Source: Shinella sp032095155 (GTDB taxonomy: Bacteria > Pseudomonadota > Alphaproteobacteria > Rhizobiales > Rhizobiaceae). From it: a stretch of DNA of 64,000 nt. How positions within the stretch are numbered: the first letter of the stretch is position 1; the number at the start of each line of letters is the position of its first letter. A model generated the notes under the pieces. It saw only the letters and a list, made by a program, of their open reading frames with translations. It did not search any database and was not told where the DNA came from. The translations under genes were made by a program, and so were the position numbers. Below, piece by piece: positions 24,608 through 33,136 of this stretch. The stretch spans positions 62,001 to 126,000 of the forward strand of contig NZ_JBLZPK010000040.1 of the NCBI RefSeq assembly GCF_049199905.1, in the 5' to 3' direction.

Positions 24608-25759
24608 TCAGCTAGACATAAAATGCTCAACAGTGAATTCATCCAGCGCCGCCCTATCAAACTGGAACCCCCAGCCCGCACGATCGGTGAGGATCAGTTG
24701 TCCATCTTTATAGACCTGACGCGTTTCTGGTGAGACAAGATGCTCGAAATTATAAATGTCCTTCTCAAGCAGGAAATGTTCGACCGCGATGCAGTTAGGT
24801 GTCGCCGCGGCGAGTTGTGCATGCGCGTTAGCATGCCAATGCGGTGCAATAGAGATGCCAAAGCTTTCGGCAGCACGCGTCACTCGGATCCATTCGCTCA
24901 CGCCACCGAGAACACCCACATCCGGCTGCAGGATATCAGCTGATCGCGATTCGATGAGCCTTCGGAATTCGTGGCGCGTCTGGTGGATTTCACCGGTAGC
25001 CACCGGTGTCTCCAGCCTGCGTGCCAATTCCGCATGGCCGGCATAGTCATCGGGAGAAAGAGGCTCCTCGAACCACCAGAGACCTGCGTCCCCGGCTGCC
25101 TTCTCGAAAGCACGCGCGGCCAGAAGAGCCTCGTTGTAGTCGCGGTAAGCATTGTTTGCGTCGAGCGCCAGGCGGCCCTGCCCGTCCATGGCATCAATCG
25201 CCGCTCTCACGCGGTCGGCATCTTCCTTGATCGAGAGACCGCCGACCTTGATCTTGTGATCGGAAAAGCCATGCGCGATATTGAGGCGGATTTCGCGATG
25301 AACCGCCTCTGCCCACGGACCGTCGTCCGGGCGATAATAGCCGCCAGACGCATAGGCTGGTACCGGACGGACCGTGCCGCCAAGCATGACGGCAAGCGGC
25401 ATGTTCCTGCGCTTTGCCGCGAGGTCCCACAACGCCATGTCGACCGCTGAAATTGCGCGTAGGACGATGCCTTGGCGGCCGGTCAGCAGCGTTTCCTGAT
25501 ACAGGCGGTCCCAAAGGCCCCAGATATCGTCGGCATCGGCACCGGCGAGCACCGGCGTGAGGAGATCGGCAACGACTTGCGCCGCGACCGCACCACCGCG
25601 CGTACCAGCATAGATATATCCGAAGCCCTTCGCTTCGCTGCCATCCGCGGCAATTTCCACGACGAGATAATCGCGCTTGTCGAGCAACCGTTTGGCGATA
25701 CGGGTAGGCTTGGCAACCGGCACGCTGACGGCGCGCGCCTCGATCATCTTGATTTTCAT
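24608..25759 (-). CDS. Mandelate racemase/muconate lactonizing enzyme family protein
   Basis: A 383-residue enolase-superfamily member. The capping domain includes KRDYLVVEIAADGSEAKGFG. The barrel carries KIKVG (KxK type base), DANNAY (first metal ligand), EEPLSP (second), GE in VATGEIH (third) and a PHWHANAH segment near the C-terminal end where mandelate-racemase-type enzymes place a His base. Members racemise, epimerise or dehydrate carboxylate sugars and acids through an enolate. It is the last gene of a ten-gene operon, 53 bp after the nitrilase-family gene. A sugar-acid or hydroxy-acid dehydratase or epimerase role is likely; the precise reaction cannot be called. Confidence 0.88.
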   Translation of the reverse strand: MKIKMIEARAVSVPVAKPTRIAKRLLDKRDYLVVEIAADGSEAKGFGYIYAGTRGGAVAAQVVADLLTPVLAGADADDIWGLWDRLYQETLLTGRQGIVLRAISAVDMALWDLAAKRRNMPLAVMLGGTVRPVPAYASGGYYRPDDGPWAEAVHREIRLNIAHGFSDHKIKVGGLSIKEDADRVRAAIDAMDGQGRLALDANNAYRDYNEALLAARAFEKAAGDAGLWWFEEPLSPDDYAGHAELARRLETPVATGEIHQTRHEFRRLIESRSADILQPDVGVLGGVSEWIRVTRAAESFGISIAPHWHANAHAQLAAATPNCIAVEHFLLEKDIYNFEHLVSPETRQVYKDGQLILTDRAGWGFQFDRAALDEFTVEHFMSS

Positions 25760-25812
25760 CTTAAAATTCCCTCATTTCCAAAGGCACAGCGGGCGCGGCA
25801 TAGCCGGGCAGC

Positions 25813-26637
25813 TCAATCGAGCCTGTACGTGGCCGGCCGGCGGTCCTTCCAGGGTGACAGTTCGAACTCGCCAGCCTTGAACGCGATCGTCTTGTTGCGA
25901 GCGCGGTCAACATCGGCGGCCGCCACCAAGATGCCATCATCTGTTCCCGCGTTGACGATGACATTGCCGAGCGGGTCGATGATCTGGCTCTTGCCGAGGA
26001 AATCGGCATCGCCTTCGCTGTCCGCGCGGTTGGCGACGAGGAAGAAGACGAAATTCTCGGCGGCGCGTACGCGCGTGAAGTAGTCGGCGAGAAGGACGGA
26101 CTGAACCGGCCAGTTCGTCGGCAATGCGATGAAATCGGCGCCCGCCAGCGCCAACGTCCGCGAGATCTCCGGGAAGCGAATCTCATAGCATATCGCCACG
26201 CCGACCTTGCCCACTGCTGTGTCGAAAACCGAAACGTCGATGCCTTCAGGCTCATCCACGAAGCGATCTGCGCCTAGGAAAGGCAGGTGACGCTTTCGGT
26301 GGATGCCGGTCACGCCATTGGGACCGATGACCGCTGCGACGTTATACAGCTTCGGCCCAACCCGCTCCAGGAACCCGACGACGACTTCCAGCGAATGCTC
26401 CGCGCAGAGCAGACGCACCTGTTCGAGCTCCAGCCCGCCCTGCTCGATGGCGCTTGCATAGGCGTCGTCGCGGCTCTCGAACATGTATCCGGAGAGATAG
26501 CATTCCGGGAAGACCAGAAGCTTGGCCCCTTTTTCGGTGGCCTGCTTCATCCAACCGCCCATGGCGGCGAGATTGTGGGCGACATCACCCAGAACGGCGG
26601 GCACTTGGGCGACGGCCACATATGCGCTCTCAGTCAT
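25813..26637 (-). CDS. Carbon-nitrogen hydrolase (nitrilase superfamily)
   Basis: From ATG 26637 (MTESAYVAVAQVPAVLGD) the enzyme has 274 residues and the complete Glu-Lys-Cys triad: Glu45 in FPECYLSGY, Lys115 in HRKRHLPF and Cys150 in AICYEIRFPE. It is an amidase-like member that hydrolyses a linear amide or N-carbamoyl bond; substrate unknown. AAAGGAAA lies 6 nt before this ATG, which is why an in-frame TTG 15 bp upstream was not used. It follows the second importer permease by 30 bp in the chaperonin-bearing operon. An amide-releasing step in the pathway is a reasonable inference. Confidence 0.9.
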   Translation of the reverse strand: MTESAYVAVAQVPAVLGDVAHNLAAMGGWMKQATEKGAKLLVFPECYLSGYMFESRDDAYASAIEQGGLELEQVRLLCAEHSLEVVVGFLERVGPKLYNVAAVIGPNGVTGIHRKRHLPFLGADRFVDEPEGIDVSVFDTAVGKVGVAICYEIRFPEISRTLALAGADFIALPTNWPVQSVLLADYFTRVRAAENFVFFLVANRADSEGDADFLGKSQIIDPLGNVIVNAGTDDGILVAAADVDRARNKTIAFKAGEFELSPWKDRRPATYRLD

Positions 26638-26667
26638 CGAATTTCCTTTCAATGTTCCAAGTGGTGG

Positions 26668-27510
26668 TCAGGACTTCGGGCGAGCGAAGAGGAAGATGAA
26701 AATCGCTGCCATCGTTGGAAGTGTGACCAGCAGAATGAGGGTGGAGAGGGAAAAGACGATCGGTACCTGCGACTGCTGGGCCGATGCCATCGCCCAATTG
26801 TAGATCGGCATCGTGGTTTCCGTTCCGCGCAGGAAAGTCGAACGCAGCAATTCGTTGAAGGACAAGAGGAAACTGAAGATGCCGGCACCGGAAATGCCCG
26901 GCATCAGAAGCGGCAGTTCGATATCCATGAAGCGGCGGAAGGGCTTGGCACCGAGATCTTCGGCTGCCTGTATCAGTCGCCGGTCGAAGCGTAGCATGAC
27001 GATCAGGATGAGAAGCAGCGCGAATGGAAACGCCCACACCATGTGCGCGATGAACAGCGACCAAAACCCGAGCCGCAGGTCCAGAACCGTGCGCAACAGC
27101 ACGAAGAGCGCCGCGCCGATCGTCAGCCCTGGAACGAAAAGCGGCAACACCGCCATCATGACGACCGGCCCCGGCCGCGCCAGCGCGACGATCGACCGTG
27201 CCACGAAGGTCCCACAAATCATGCAGGCAACCGAAACCGCCGTACCGAGCAGGACGCTGTTGAGGAACGGCGCATGCCAGTTGGTATTGGCAAACAGCAG
27301 TTCGTAGTGATTGAAGGTCAGCGGATAGGGCCGGCCCGAAAGCGGCTCGGCGCTAATGGACATGATCCCCAGCCAGACAACTGGAATGTATATAAGCGCA
27401 AGGGCGAAGAAGCCGCACAGCCTTGCAATGGGGCTCCACGCTTTGGCAGAGTTGCCTCGCCTTGAAAACCTTATGCCGGAGGCGGCTTGGTCATGGACGA
27501 TTGCTGACAT
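26668..27510 (-). CDS. ABC transporter permease, PotC type (second importer)
   Basis: A permease of 280 residues with six hydrophobic segments and the coupling loop LIQAAEDLGAKPFRRFMDIE followed by LPLLMPGISGAGIFSFLLSF. GAGGGG lies 8 nt before ATG 27510; an upstream TTG in frame was rejected because it overlaps that Shine-Dalgarno. It follows the PotB-type permease with an 11-bp gap. Confidence 0.88.
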   Translation of the reverse strand: MSAIVHDQAASGIRFSRRGNSAKAWSPIARLCGFFALALIYIPVVWLGIMSISAEPLSGRPYPLTFNHYELLFANTNWHAPFLNSVLLGTAVSVACMICGTFVARSIVALARPGPVVMMAVLPLFVPGLTIGAALFVLLRTVLDLRLGFWSLFIAHMVWAFPFALLLILIVMLRFDRRLIQAAEDLGAKPFRRFMDIELPLLMPGISGAGIFSFLLSFNELLRSTFLRGTETTMPIYNWAMASAQQSQVPIVFSLSTLILLVTLPTMAAIFIFLFARPKS

Positions 27511-27521
27511 GGACGTGCCCC

Positions 27522-28424
27522 TCAATGACCGTGGTTCTGGAAAATGGATGCCGTGTTCATCCTGCCTTTGAGGCTGAGCGTCAGGACGGATAGCAACAGG
27601 ACAAGAATGACGATGACGATGGTAGAGAGGGCCGCCGCAACCGGATAATTCAGGTTGGAAAGCGCACTCTGGATGGACTGGCCAAGCAGATTGACCTGCC
27701 CGCCGCCAAGCAATTGCGGCTCTACCCAGGCGGCCATCAGGGGGACGACGGTAAATATGGCGCCGCCGATGATGCCGGGCATTGCGAGCGGCAGAATGAT
27801 GTTTAAGAGCGTCTGCCGGGCGCTGGCGCCCAGGTCTGCGCTCGCCTTGATGAGATCGTCATCGATCAACGAGATGGTCAAAAAGATCGGGAATACCGCG
27901 GAGGGAAAGTAGCTGCCGATCATGCCGAAATGCACGGCAAAGCCCGAATAGAGCAGCCAGGTGATCGGCTGGTCGATCAGGCCTGCATTCATCAGCAATG
28001 TGTTGATCACGCCATTCGTGCCGAGGATCGAGCGCCAGACGATGATGCGCGAGGATGAGTCCAGAAAGAAGGGTATCGTCAGAAGCGTGATGATCAGCGC
28101 CCTCACCCGGTCGGACCGGCAGCCCTTGGCGAGCCAGAGCGCGAAGGGGAAGGCAAGCAGAAGCTCTATGATCGTCACCGTCACGGCGAACTGAAGCGTG
28201 CGTGCGACCACGGTCCAGCGTCCGGATTCGAAAAGACCGGTCCAGGTCGCGAGCGTCGGCTCGAAGACCATCTGATATTGCTTGATGGAGAAGAAGCTGA
28301 ACACGGAAATGATTAGCAACGGTACGAGAACTATGCCGACCCAGCCGCTCAGAAAGACCAGCGTGAACCAGCCCGTGGCCGTTTTTGGCAGCGCCAGTTT
28401 CCTTTGATTCGAAAACATCGTCAT
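27522..28424 (-). CDS. ABC transporter permease, PotB type (second importer)
   Basis: A permease of 300 residues from ATG 28424, preceded by AAGGAGAGGG. The first membrane segment is WFTLVFLSGWVGIVLVPLLI and the coupling motif is LIKASADLGASARQTLLNII followed by LPLAMPGIIGGAIFTVVPLM, as in PotB-like proteins. An upstream in-frame start at 28493 would add 23 charged residues and swallow the hairpin at 28445-28472, so it was rejected. Confidence 0.88.
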   Translation of the reverse strand: MTMFSNQRKLALPKTATGWFTLVFLSGWVGIVLVPLLIISVFSFFSIKQYQMVFEPTLATWTGLFESGRWTVVARTLQFAVTVTIIELLLAFPFALWLAKGCRSDRVRALIITLLTIPFFLDSSSRIIVWRSILGTNGVINTLLMNAGLIDQPITWLLYSGFAVHFGMIGSYFPSAVFPIFLTISLIDDDLIKASADLGASARQTLLNIILPLAMPGIIGGAIFTVVPLMAAWVEPQLLGGGQVNLLGQSIQSALSNLNYPVAAALSTIVIVILVLLLSVLTLSLKGRMNTASIFQNHGH

Positions 28425-28444
28425 TCCGTCCCTCTCCTTTCTGC

Positions 28445-28472
28445 CGATCCCGCCGGGCAACCGGCGGGATCG
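28445..28472 (-). other. Intercistronic hairpin between binding-protein and permease genes
   Basis: Perfect 12-bp arms, CGATCCCGCCGG and CCGGCGGGATCG, around a 4-nt loop lie in the 61-bp gap after the binding-protein stop and before the permease ribosome-binding site. There is no T tract. Such hairpins commonly protect the binding-protein mRNA 3' end and lower permease expression, so the binding protein can be made in excess. Confidence 0.6.
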
Positions 28473-28485
28473 TCTTTTGACCGTA

Positions 28486-29688
28486 TCAAGCACTGAGGAA
28501 GCGCTGCCATTCCTGTTCCATCACGTCGGCATTCTCAGCCGTCGGCTTGCTCCAGAAGGCGTTGGGGTTGGACATCTTGCGCTCGATCTTCTTGTCGGTC
28601 GCCTGAAGCGCGTCGATCTGCGCCTGATCCCAGCCGGCCTGCTTGGCATACTCGACGCCAAGATCCATGTTCGGGCCGGCATAGCCACGGTCCCGTGCCT
28701 GGATGGCGCGGAACTCGCCGCCGAGGAAATAGTTGAGCACCTTGTAGATGGCGTCCTTATTGCCTCGCTCGATCGCCTGAGCCGGAACATAGGCGCCGTG
28801 TCCCCACTTTTTGCCGCCTTCGACGGCAAAAGCGTAGATTGGTGCCTTCTCGCCCATCGTCTTCTCCGCCTCCTTGACCGCCGGCTCCCAGCACTCGAGC
28901 ACGTCGACTTCGCGATTCTGGATCAGCTGCACCTGCTCCTCGAAGGAGTTATGGAACGTGCGGAATTGTCCCGCCCGCTTGCGCTCGATGGCATAATCGA
29001 CGACCGCCTTGGCTTCCTCGGGCGTCAGGTTGGCCGGATCGCCGATCTGGAGACGCCCGTTGATCTTCAGGAAGTTGGCCATGCAGGCCATGGCTTGCGA
29101 CAGGACGCGGTCGAGCGCCACGCGGCCACGGGTGCGGTCGTCTTCGTAGAGCACCGCATAGGGAATTTCGTCCTCACCGTTCGGATTGGCGCCGATAACC
29201 TCCGGGAAATAGGCGAAGGTATCGCAGTTGCCAAGGATCGGCGCACCGTAGACCTTGCCGTCAAACATTGAGATGTCGGATTTCTTCCAGAAATCGGGTG
29301 TACGGTCCCAGAGGTTCAGTTCCGGGTCGGTGGTGTCGATCTCAGCGTAAAAACCGTTGGGGCCGAGAATGTTCTGCGTCCCGTTGTCAAAGATGAGGAT
29401 GTCATGCGTCTCGCCGATATTGTTGGCCATGACGTCGCGCATAAAGACGCCGATATCGGCATCGGTGCCCGTGAATTCGAGCTTGACGCCGGTTGCCTTG
29501 GTCAGGAGCGAGGGATCGCCCATCTGCGCCGTCGTAACGCCGTAAGCCTTCAGAAGGACTTCGTCCTGCGCAAACGCAGCCGATTTGAAGACGCCACCCG
29601 CTGCGATCGCCACACCGACGGCTGCCGTGGATTTCAGGAACGAACGGCGACTAATGTCTCCGCCGGTATGCTGCTGATGAACTGACAT
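28486..29688 (-). CDS. ABC transporter substrate-binding protein, Tat-exported (second polyamine-type importer)
   Basis: A 400-residue extracellular binding protein. Its N-terminus has a twin-arginine motif SRRSFLK at residues 13-19 and a hydrophobic stretch TAAVGVAIAAGGVF, so export of a folded protein by the Tat pathway is likely. The mature part has the PotD-like two-lobe features FDGKVYGAPILGNCDTFAYF and EVDVLECWEPAVKEA. The ligand is probably an amine or amino-sugar-type compound used by the linked enzymes (inference). Confidence 0.88.
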   Translation of the reverse strand: MSVHQQHTGGDISRRSFLKSTAAVGVAIAAGGVFKSAAFAQDEVLLKAYGVTTAQMGDPSLLTKATGVKLEFTGTDADIGVFMRDVMANNIGETHDILIFDNGTQNILGPNGFYAEIDTTDPELNLWDRTPDFWKKSDISMFDGKVYGAPILGNCDTFAYFPEVIGANPNGEDEIPYAVLYEDDRTRGRVALDRVLSQAMACMANFLKINGRLQIGDPANLTPEEAKAVVDYAIERKRAGQFRTFHNSFEEQVQLIQNREVDVLECWEPAVKEAEKTMGEKAPIYAFAVEGGKKWGHGAYVPAQAIERGNKDAIYKVLNYFLGGEFRAIQARDRGYAGPNMDLGVEYAKQAGWDQAQIDALQATDKKIERKMSNPNAFWSKPTAENADVMEQEWQRFLSA

Positions 29689-29741
29689 GCTGCTCTCCTT
29701 TTTTGGTTATCGTGAAGCGTGAAGCGATGTTGCGGGCCGGA

Positions 29742-30830
29742 TCACGGATCCATGACCGTGCAGGCAGACTTCGCCCAGCCGATCTTCCGGACACCGCCGG
29801 GCGGCTGTTCGGAATCCCACAGTCGGGCACGGGCCGGACCGATGGGCGTTTCGAATGCGATATCGAGATATTTGCCCTTGTAGACCGAGTTCTGGATTGT
29901 TGCGTCCAGCACGTTTTCCAGTCCATCCTGCGGGTCGAGCCTGACCCTCTCGGCCCGAACGCCGAGAACAGCCTTCTGGCCGGCAACGGGCGCCGACGTT
30001 CCCGACCATTGTCCCGTGAGTAGCTGACCGCTGACAGACAACGAAACCGCCGAGCCTTCGATCGCGGTGATCACGCCTTCGAAAACATTGTCCACGCCCA
30101 TGAAACGGGCAGTAAAGCCGCTGTTAGGCCGGTCGAACAGGTCGGTCGGCGCGCCCTCCTGGGCGATCCGGCCATTGCGCATCAACAGGATGCGGTCGCT
30201 CATCGTCAACGCCTCTTCCTGGCTGTGCGTGATGTAGACGAAAGTGATGCCGAGATTGCGCTGGATAGCGATCAGCTCTTCCTGCATGTCCACGCGAAGT
30301 TTCTCGTCCAGCGCGCCAAGCGGTTCGTCGAGCAGCAGAATGGCCGGCTTGGTGATGAAGGCGCGGGCGAGAGCGATGCGCTGGCGCTCGCCGCCGCTTA
30401 GCTGCGTGATCCGGCGTTCCGACTTATGGGCCAGGCGCACCATTTCAAGCGCGTCCATCGCCTGCTTCTTGCGGGCATCCCGCGAGATTCCACGCACCTT
30501 CAAACCGTATTCGACATTTTCGCGAACCGACATGTGGGGAAACAGGGCATAGTGCTGGAACACGGTGGTGCAGTTGCGATCGGATGCGCCAAGTGCACGC
30601 ACGTCCTGGCCACCGATGCGTAACGCCTCCGCCTCGGAAGGCTGCTCCAGCCCCGAGATGATCTTGAGCAGTGTCGTCTTCCCGGAACCACTTTCGCCGA
30701 GGATCGTCAGGAACTCACCCTCGCCGGCCACCACCGACACGTTATCCAGGGCCTTGACGCTGCCGTAGTAGAGCGTCGCGCCGAGCACCTCGAGCATATT
30801 CGATCGCGGGGAACGCAACATCTCGGCCAT
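29742..30830 (-). CDS. ABC transporter ATP-binding protein, PotA type (second importer)
   Basis: An ATPase of 362 residues with Walker A LGESGSGKTTLL, signature LSGGERQRIALARA and Walker B ILLLDEPLGALD, and a C-terminal TOBE-type region (about 275-362). ATG 30830 is chosen since AAAGGAAG lies 6 nt upstream; the in-frame ATG at 30848 lacks a site. It is followed by the binding protein after 53 bp and preceded by the GroEL-like gene. Confidence 0.9.
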   Translation of the reverse strand: MAEMLRSPRSNMLEVLGATLYYGSVKALDNVSVVAGEGEFLTILGESGSGKTTLLKIISGLEQPSEAEALRIGGQDVRALGASDRNCTTVFQHYALFPHMSVRENVEYGLKVRGISRDARKKQAMDALEMVRLAHKSERRITQLSGGERQRIALARAFITKPAILLLDEPLGALDEKLRVDMQEELIAIQRNLGITFVYITHSQEEALTMSDRILLMRNGRIAQEGAPTDLFDRPNSGFTARFMGVDNVFEGVITAIEGSAVSLSVSGQLLTGQWSGTSAPVAGQKAVLGVRAERVRLDPQDGLENVLDATIQNSVYKGKYLDIAFETPIGPARARLWDSEQPPGGVRKIGWAKSACTVMDP

Positions 30831-30877
30831 GGTATCTTCCTTTGACATCAGATTGCCTTCTTGATTTTGCCCGCTTG

Positions 30878-32347
30878 TCAGTTCGCAAGCCGACGCGGGT
30901 GCGTGATCGCCACATTCGTACTCACGAGGGATGCCGCAGTTGCCGCGGCGCGGCGCACCACGTCGATCACCAGATTGCAGGGGTCACGCGGCGAGACTGT
31001 CGCGTCAGTGGCGCCATTGACCGAAAGCGCGCGGAACGGTGCCTCGAACGCTCGCCCTGTGATACTTCCATTTCCAAGTGCGCGGCCTGCATCCCGCAGC
31101 GCTAGACCACCGCCGGCGATGCTGCCGGACTGGCGGGCAGCCCTTATTGCCTGCACGGCCCGTTGTGCCGACCCAATGCGCAATGCCCTTTCCGGCTCCG
31201 TACGCCCACCGAGCGAAAGCGTCACGATACCGGAGAAGAACAGGGCGAGGCGCTTCTCATGTCGCTCACGATCGAGCGAGAGGTAACGCGAGCGGGCGAT
31301 ATCGCCGCGGATTTGCGCCTTGCGAAAGTCCAGTTCAGGCAAACCGCCTGCGCCCCCATAGAAGCGGCTTTCCTTCGCCGTCAGTTCCACTTTTTTCGCG
31401 CGACCAATCAGCTCGGGCCGGACGGTCCGTAGCGAATATCCCCCTTCGTCGCCGAAGAGCGTCGCGCCTGTCGCAGCCGCGATATCGCCGAGATGAAAAC
31501 GTCTCCAGTCGCCCTCTCCCGGCGCGCGCATGGCTGCTATTTTCGCTCCGGTCCTTCGAACCAGCGAGCCAAGTCTTTCTTTCGCGTCCTCCGAGAAGGA
31601 CGTCGCGACGAAAAGCAACGGCTGATCCATGCGAACGAAGACGTCCAGCATGGGCCCGATCTCGTCGATCGACTGAACGGCTCCGTCGAATGCCACCACA
31701 TAGGTATTTTCAAGGACGATCCTATCCGCGCCGGAAGCGGCAAAGCTCGGGCTCAACCAGCCACCATCAAAAGCGAGGCCTTGAACAACCTCGAGCGCAT
31801 CGCTTTCGGCTGCCGGCACGACATCGACGTAACCTTGCGGCCCGGCGCGCAGCGCTGCCTCGAAAAGAAGCGGCGACAGATCAGGACCGCCCGCTGCGGT
31901 TTCTATGACACGGCGAAGATCGTCATCCTCCATCACGGGCGTCGCGGATCGGGTCAGTGCCGCAACCACCTCGTCAATCTCAGCGTCGAGCGCCTCCGCA
32001 AGGGCGCGCCGCTCACACCCTCTCGTCTCCGCCCGGTCGAGCGACTGCAGCAACGCCGCCGCGAGGCAAACCACGGTTGCCGTGCCATCGCCCCACCGGT
32101 CGCTCACCTCCCAGGCGACATTGCGCATCGCCTGCGCACCGATCTGCTCAACCGGACAGACAAGTTCGACATGAAGCGCCACATCATAACCACTGGAGCC
32201 GACAAGCGGTCCGGCCGGAGCCCTTTCGATGAGCACGGTTCGTGCGGCCGGTCCCAGCGTCAACTCGACAAGCCGGGCGACCTGCGTGGCGCCCCGCACG
32301 ATCCTGCGTCTGGCATCATCGGCAAAATGCAAGCGCGTGGTAACCAT
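30878..32347 (-). CDS. Divergent GroEL-like (Cpn60) chaperonin encoded in a catabolic operon
   Basis: A 489-residue group I chaperonin-like protein. Equatorial landmarks keep GroEL numbering: TLGP at 30-33, GDGT at 86-89 with Asp87, AGGG at 411-414. Of the ATP-hydrolysis residues, Asp52 is Ser52 (GSSGYD in place of the TKDGVS region) and Asp398 aligns with Ser393 (IGSAQR for VEDALH). The apical domain (about 185-370) still aligns (FDGGWLSPSF) but differs much from GroEL, and the Gly-Gly-Met tail is absent: the protein ends about where the GroEL equatorial domain ends. No groES lies nearby. It is 27 bp from the SDR gene and 47 bp from the importer ATPase gene, so co-transcribed. It may fold or hold one operon protein; nucleotide binding without efficient hydrolysis is predicted, not shown. 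Confidence 0.85.
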   Translation of the reverse strand: MVTTRLHFADDARRRIVRGATQVARLVELTLGPAARTVLIERAPAGPLVGSSGYDVALHVELVCPVEQIGAQAMRNVAWEVSDRWGDGTATVVCLAAALLQSLDRAETRGCERRALAEALDAEIDEVVAALTRSATPVMEDDDLRRVIETAAGGPDLSPLLFEAALRAGPQGYVDVVPAAESDALEVVQGLAFDGGWLSPSFAASGADRIVLENTYVVAFDGAVQSIDEIGPMLDVFVRMDQPLLFVATSFSEDAKERLGSLVRRTGAKIAAMRAPGEGDWRRFHLGDIAAATGATLFGDEGGYSLRTVRPELIGRAKKVELTAKESRFYGGAGGLPELDFRKAQIRGDIARSRYLSLDRERHEKRLALFFSGIVTLSLGGRTEPERALRIGSAQRAVQAIRAARQSGSIAGGGLALRDAGRALGNGSITGRAFEAPFRALSVNGATDATVSPRDPCNLVIDVVRRAAATAASLVSTNVAITHPRRLAN

Positions 32348-32374
32348 GATCGCCTCGCTCCGGAAGCCCGTTGG

Positions 32375-33133
32375 CTAAAGCATCACGTCGCCGCCATTCG
32401 GCGACAGCGTTTGGCCGACGAAGTAGGAGCCCGCTTTCGAGGCAAGGAGCAGCGCCGTCGGTGCAATTTCCTCCACCGTGCCAAAACGGCGGATCGGAAG
32501 TTCCGCGTGTTTCATCGCCCGCCAGTCTTCCGTCATGCCGGCAAGCTGCGCGGTTTCGATCGGCCCGGGCGCGATCGCGTTGACAGTCACACCAAACGGA
32601 GCGCCGTCATAGGCGAGCGCCCGAGTGAACCCGACGACACCACCTTTGGACGCGCAGTAATGCGCCATGGCAGGAGCACCCTTATAGGCCAGCTGCGAGG
32701 CGAAATTGATGATGCGGCCGTGGCCACGCTCGACCATCTGCTGGAAAAACGCCTGGGTAACGATGAAGGTGCCGCGCAGGTTGACGTCGATCATGCGATC
32801 GAAATCTGCGACCTCGACCTCGGCAAACGGCCGGTCGCCGCTGATGCCGGCAGAATTGACGACGATATCGACATGGCCGAGTTTCTCAATGGCAAAATCG
32901 CGAAGCCTTTCAACGTCGGCAGCGTCGCCGACGTCGCATTCGATGAAATCAACGGCATGTCCCGCGCTCTTCAGACCATCGGCCAGTCGCTCGGCCTCGG
33001 CCCCGTCACGGTAATGGCAGAATGCGACACGCGCACCGGCTTCGAGAAAGAGCTTCACGATGCCGGCTCCGATCCCGCGGCTGCCGCCGGTCACCAGGGC
33101 CGCGCGCCCCTCCAGGCTGAAAACATCCAGCAT
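32375..33133 (-). CDS. SDR family NAD(P)-dependent oxidoreductase
   Basis: A 252-residue classical short-chain dehydrogenase: cofactor loop TGGSRGIG (15-22), NSAG (93-96), catalytic Ser146 and Y159xxxK163 in YCASKGG. Arg in the SRG position and the HYRDG stretch after strand 2 fit either cofactor. It oxidises or reduces a hydroxyl group, probably of a sugar or hydroxy acid handled by the operon. It lies 3 bp after the epimerase stop and 27 bp before the GroEL-like gene. Confidence 0.9.
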   Translation of the reverse strand: MLDVFSLEGRAALVTGGSRGIGAGIVKLFLEAGARVAFCHYRDGAEAERLADGLKSAGHAVDFIECDVGDAADVERLRDFAIEKLGHVDIVVNSAGISGDRPFAEVEVADFDRMIDVNLRGTFIVTQAFFQQMVERGHGRIINFASQLAYKGAPAMAHYCASKGGVVGFTRALAYDGAPFGVTVNAIAPGPIETAQLAGMTEDWRAMKHAELPIRRFGTVEEIAPTALLLASKAGSYFVGQTLSPNGGDVML

Positions 33134-33136
33134 CGC

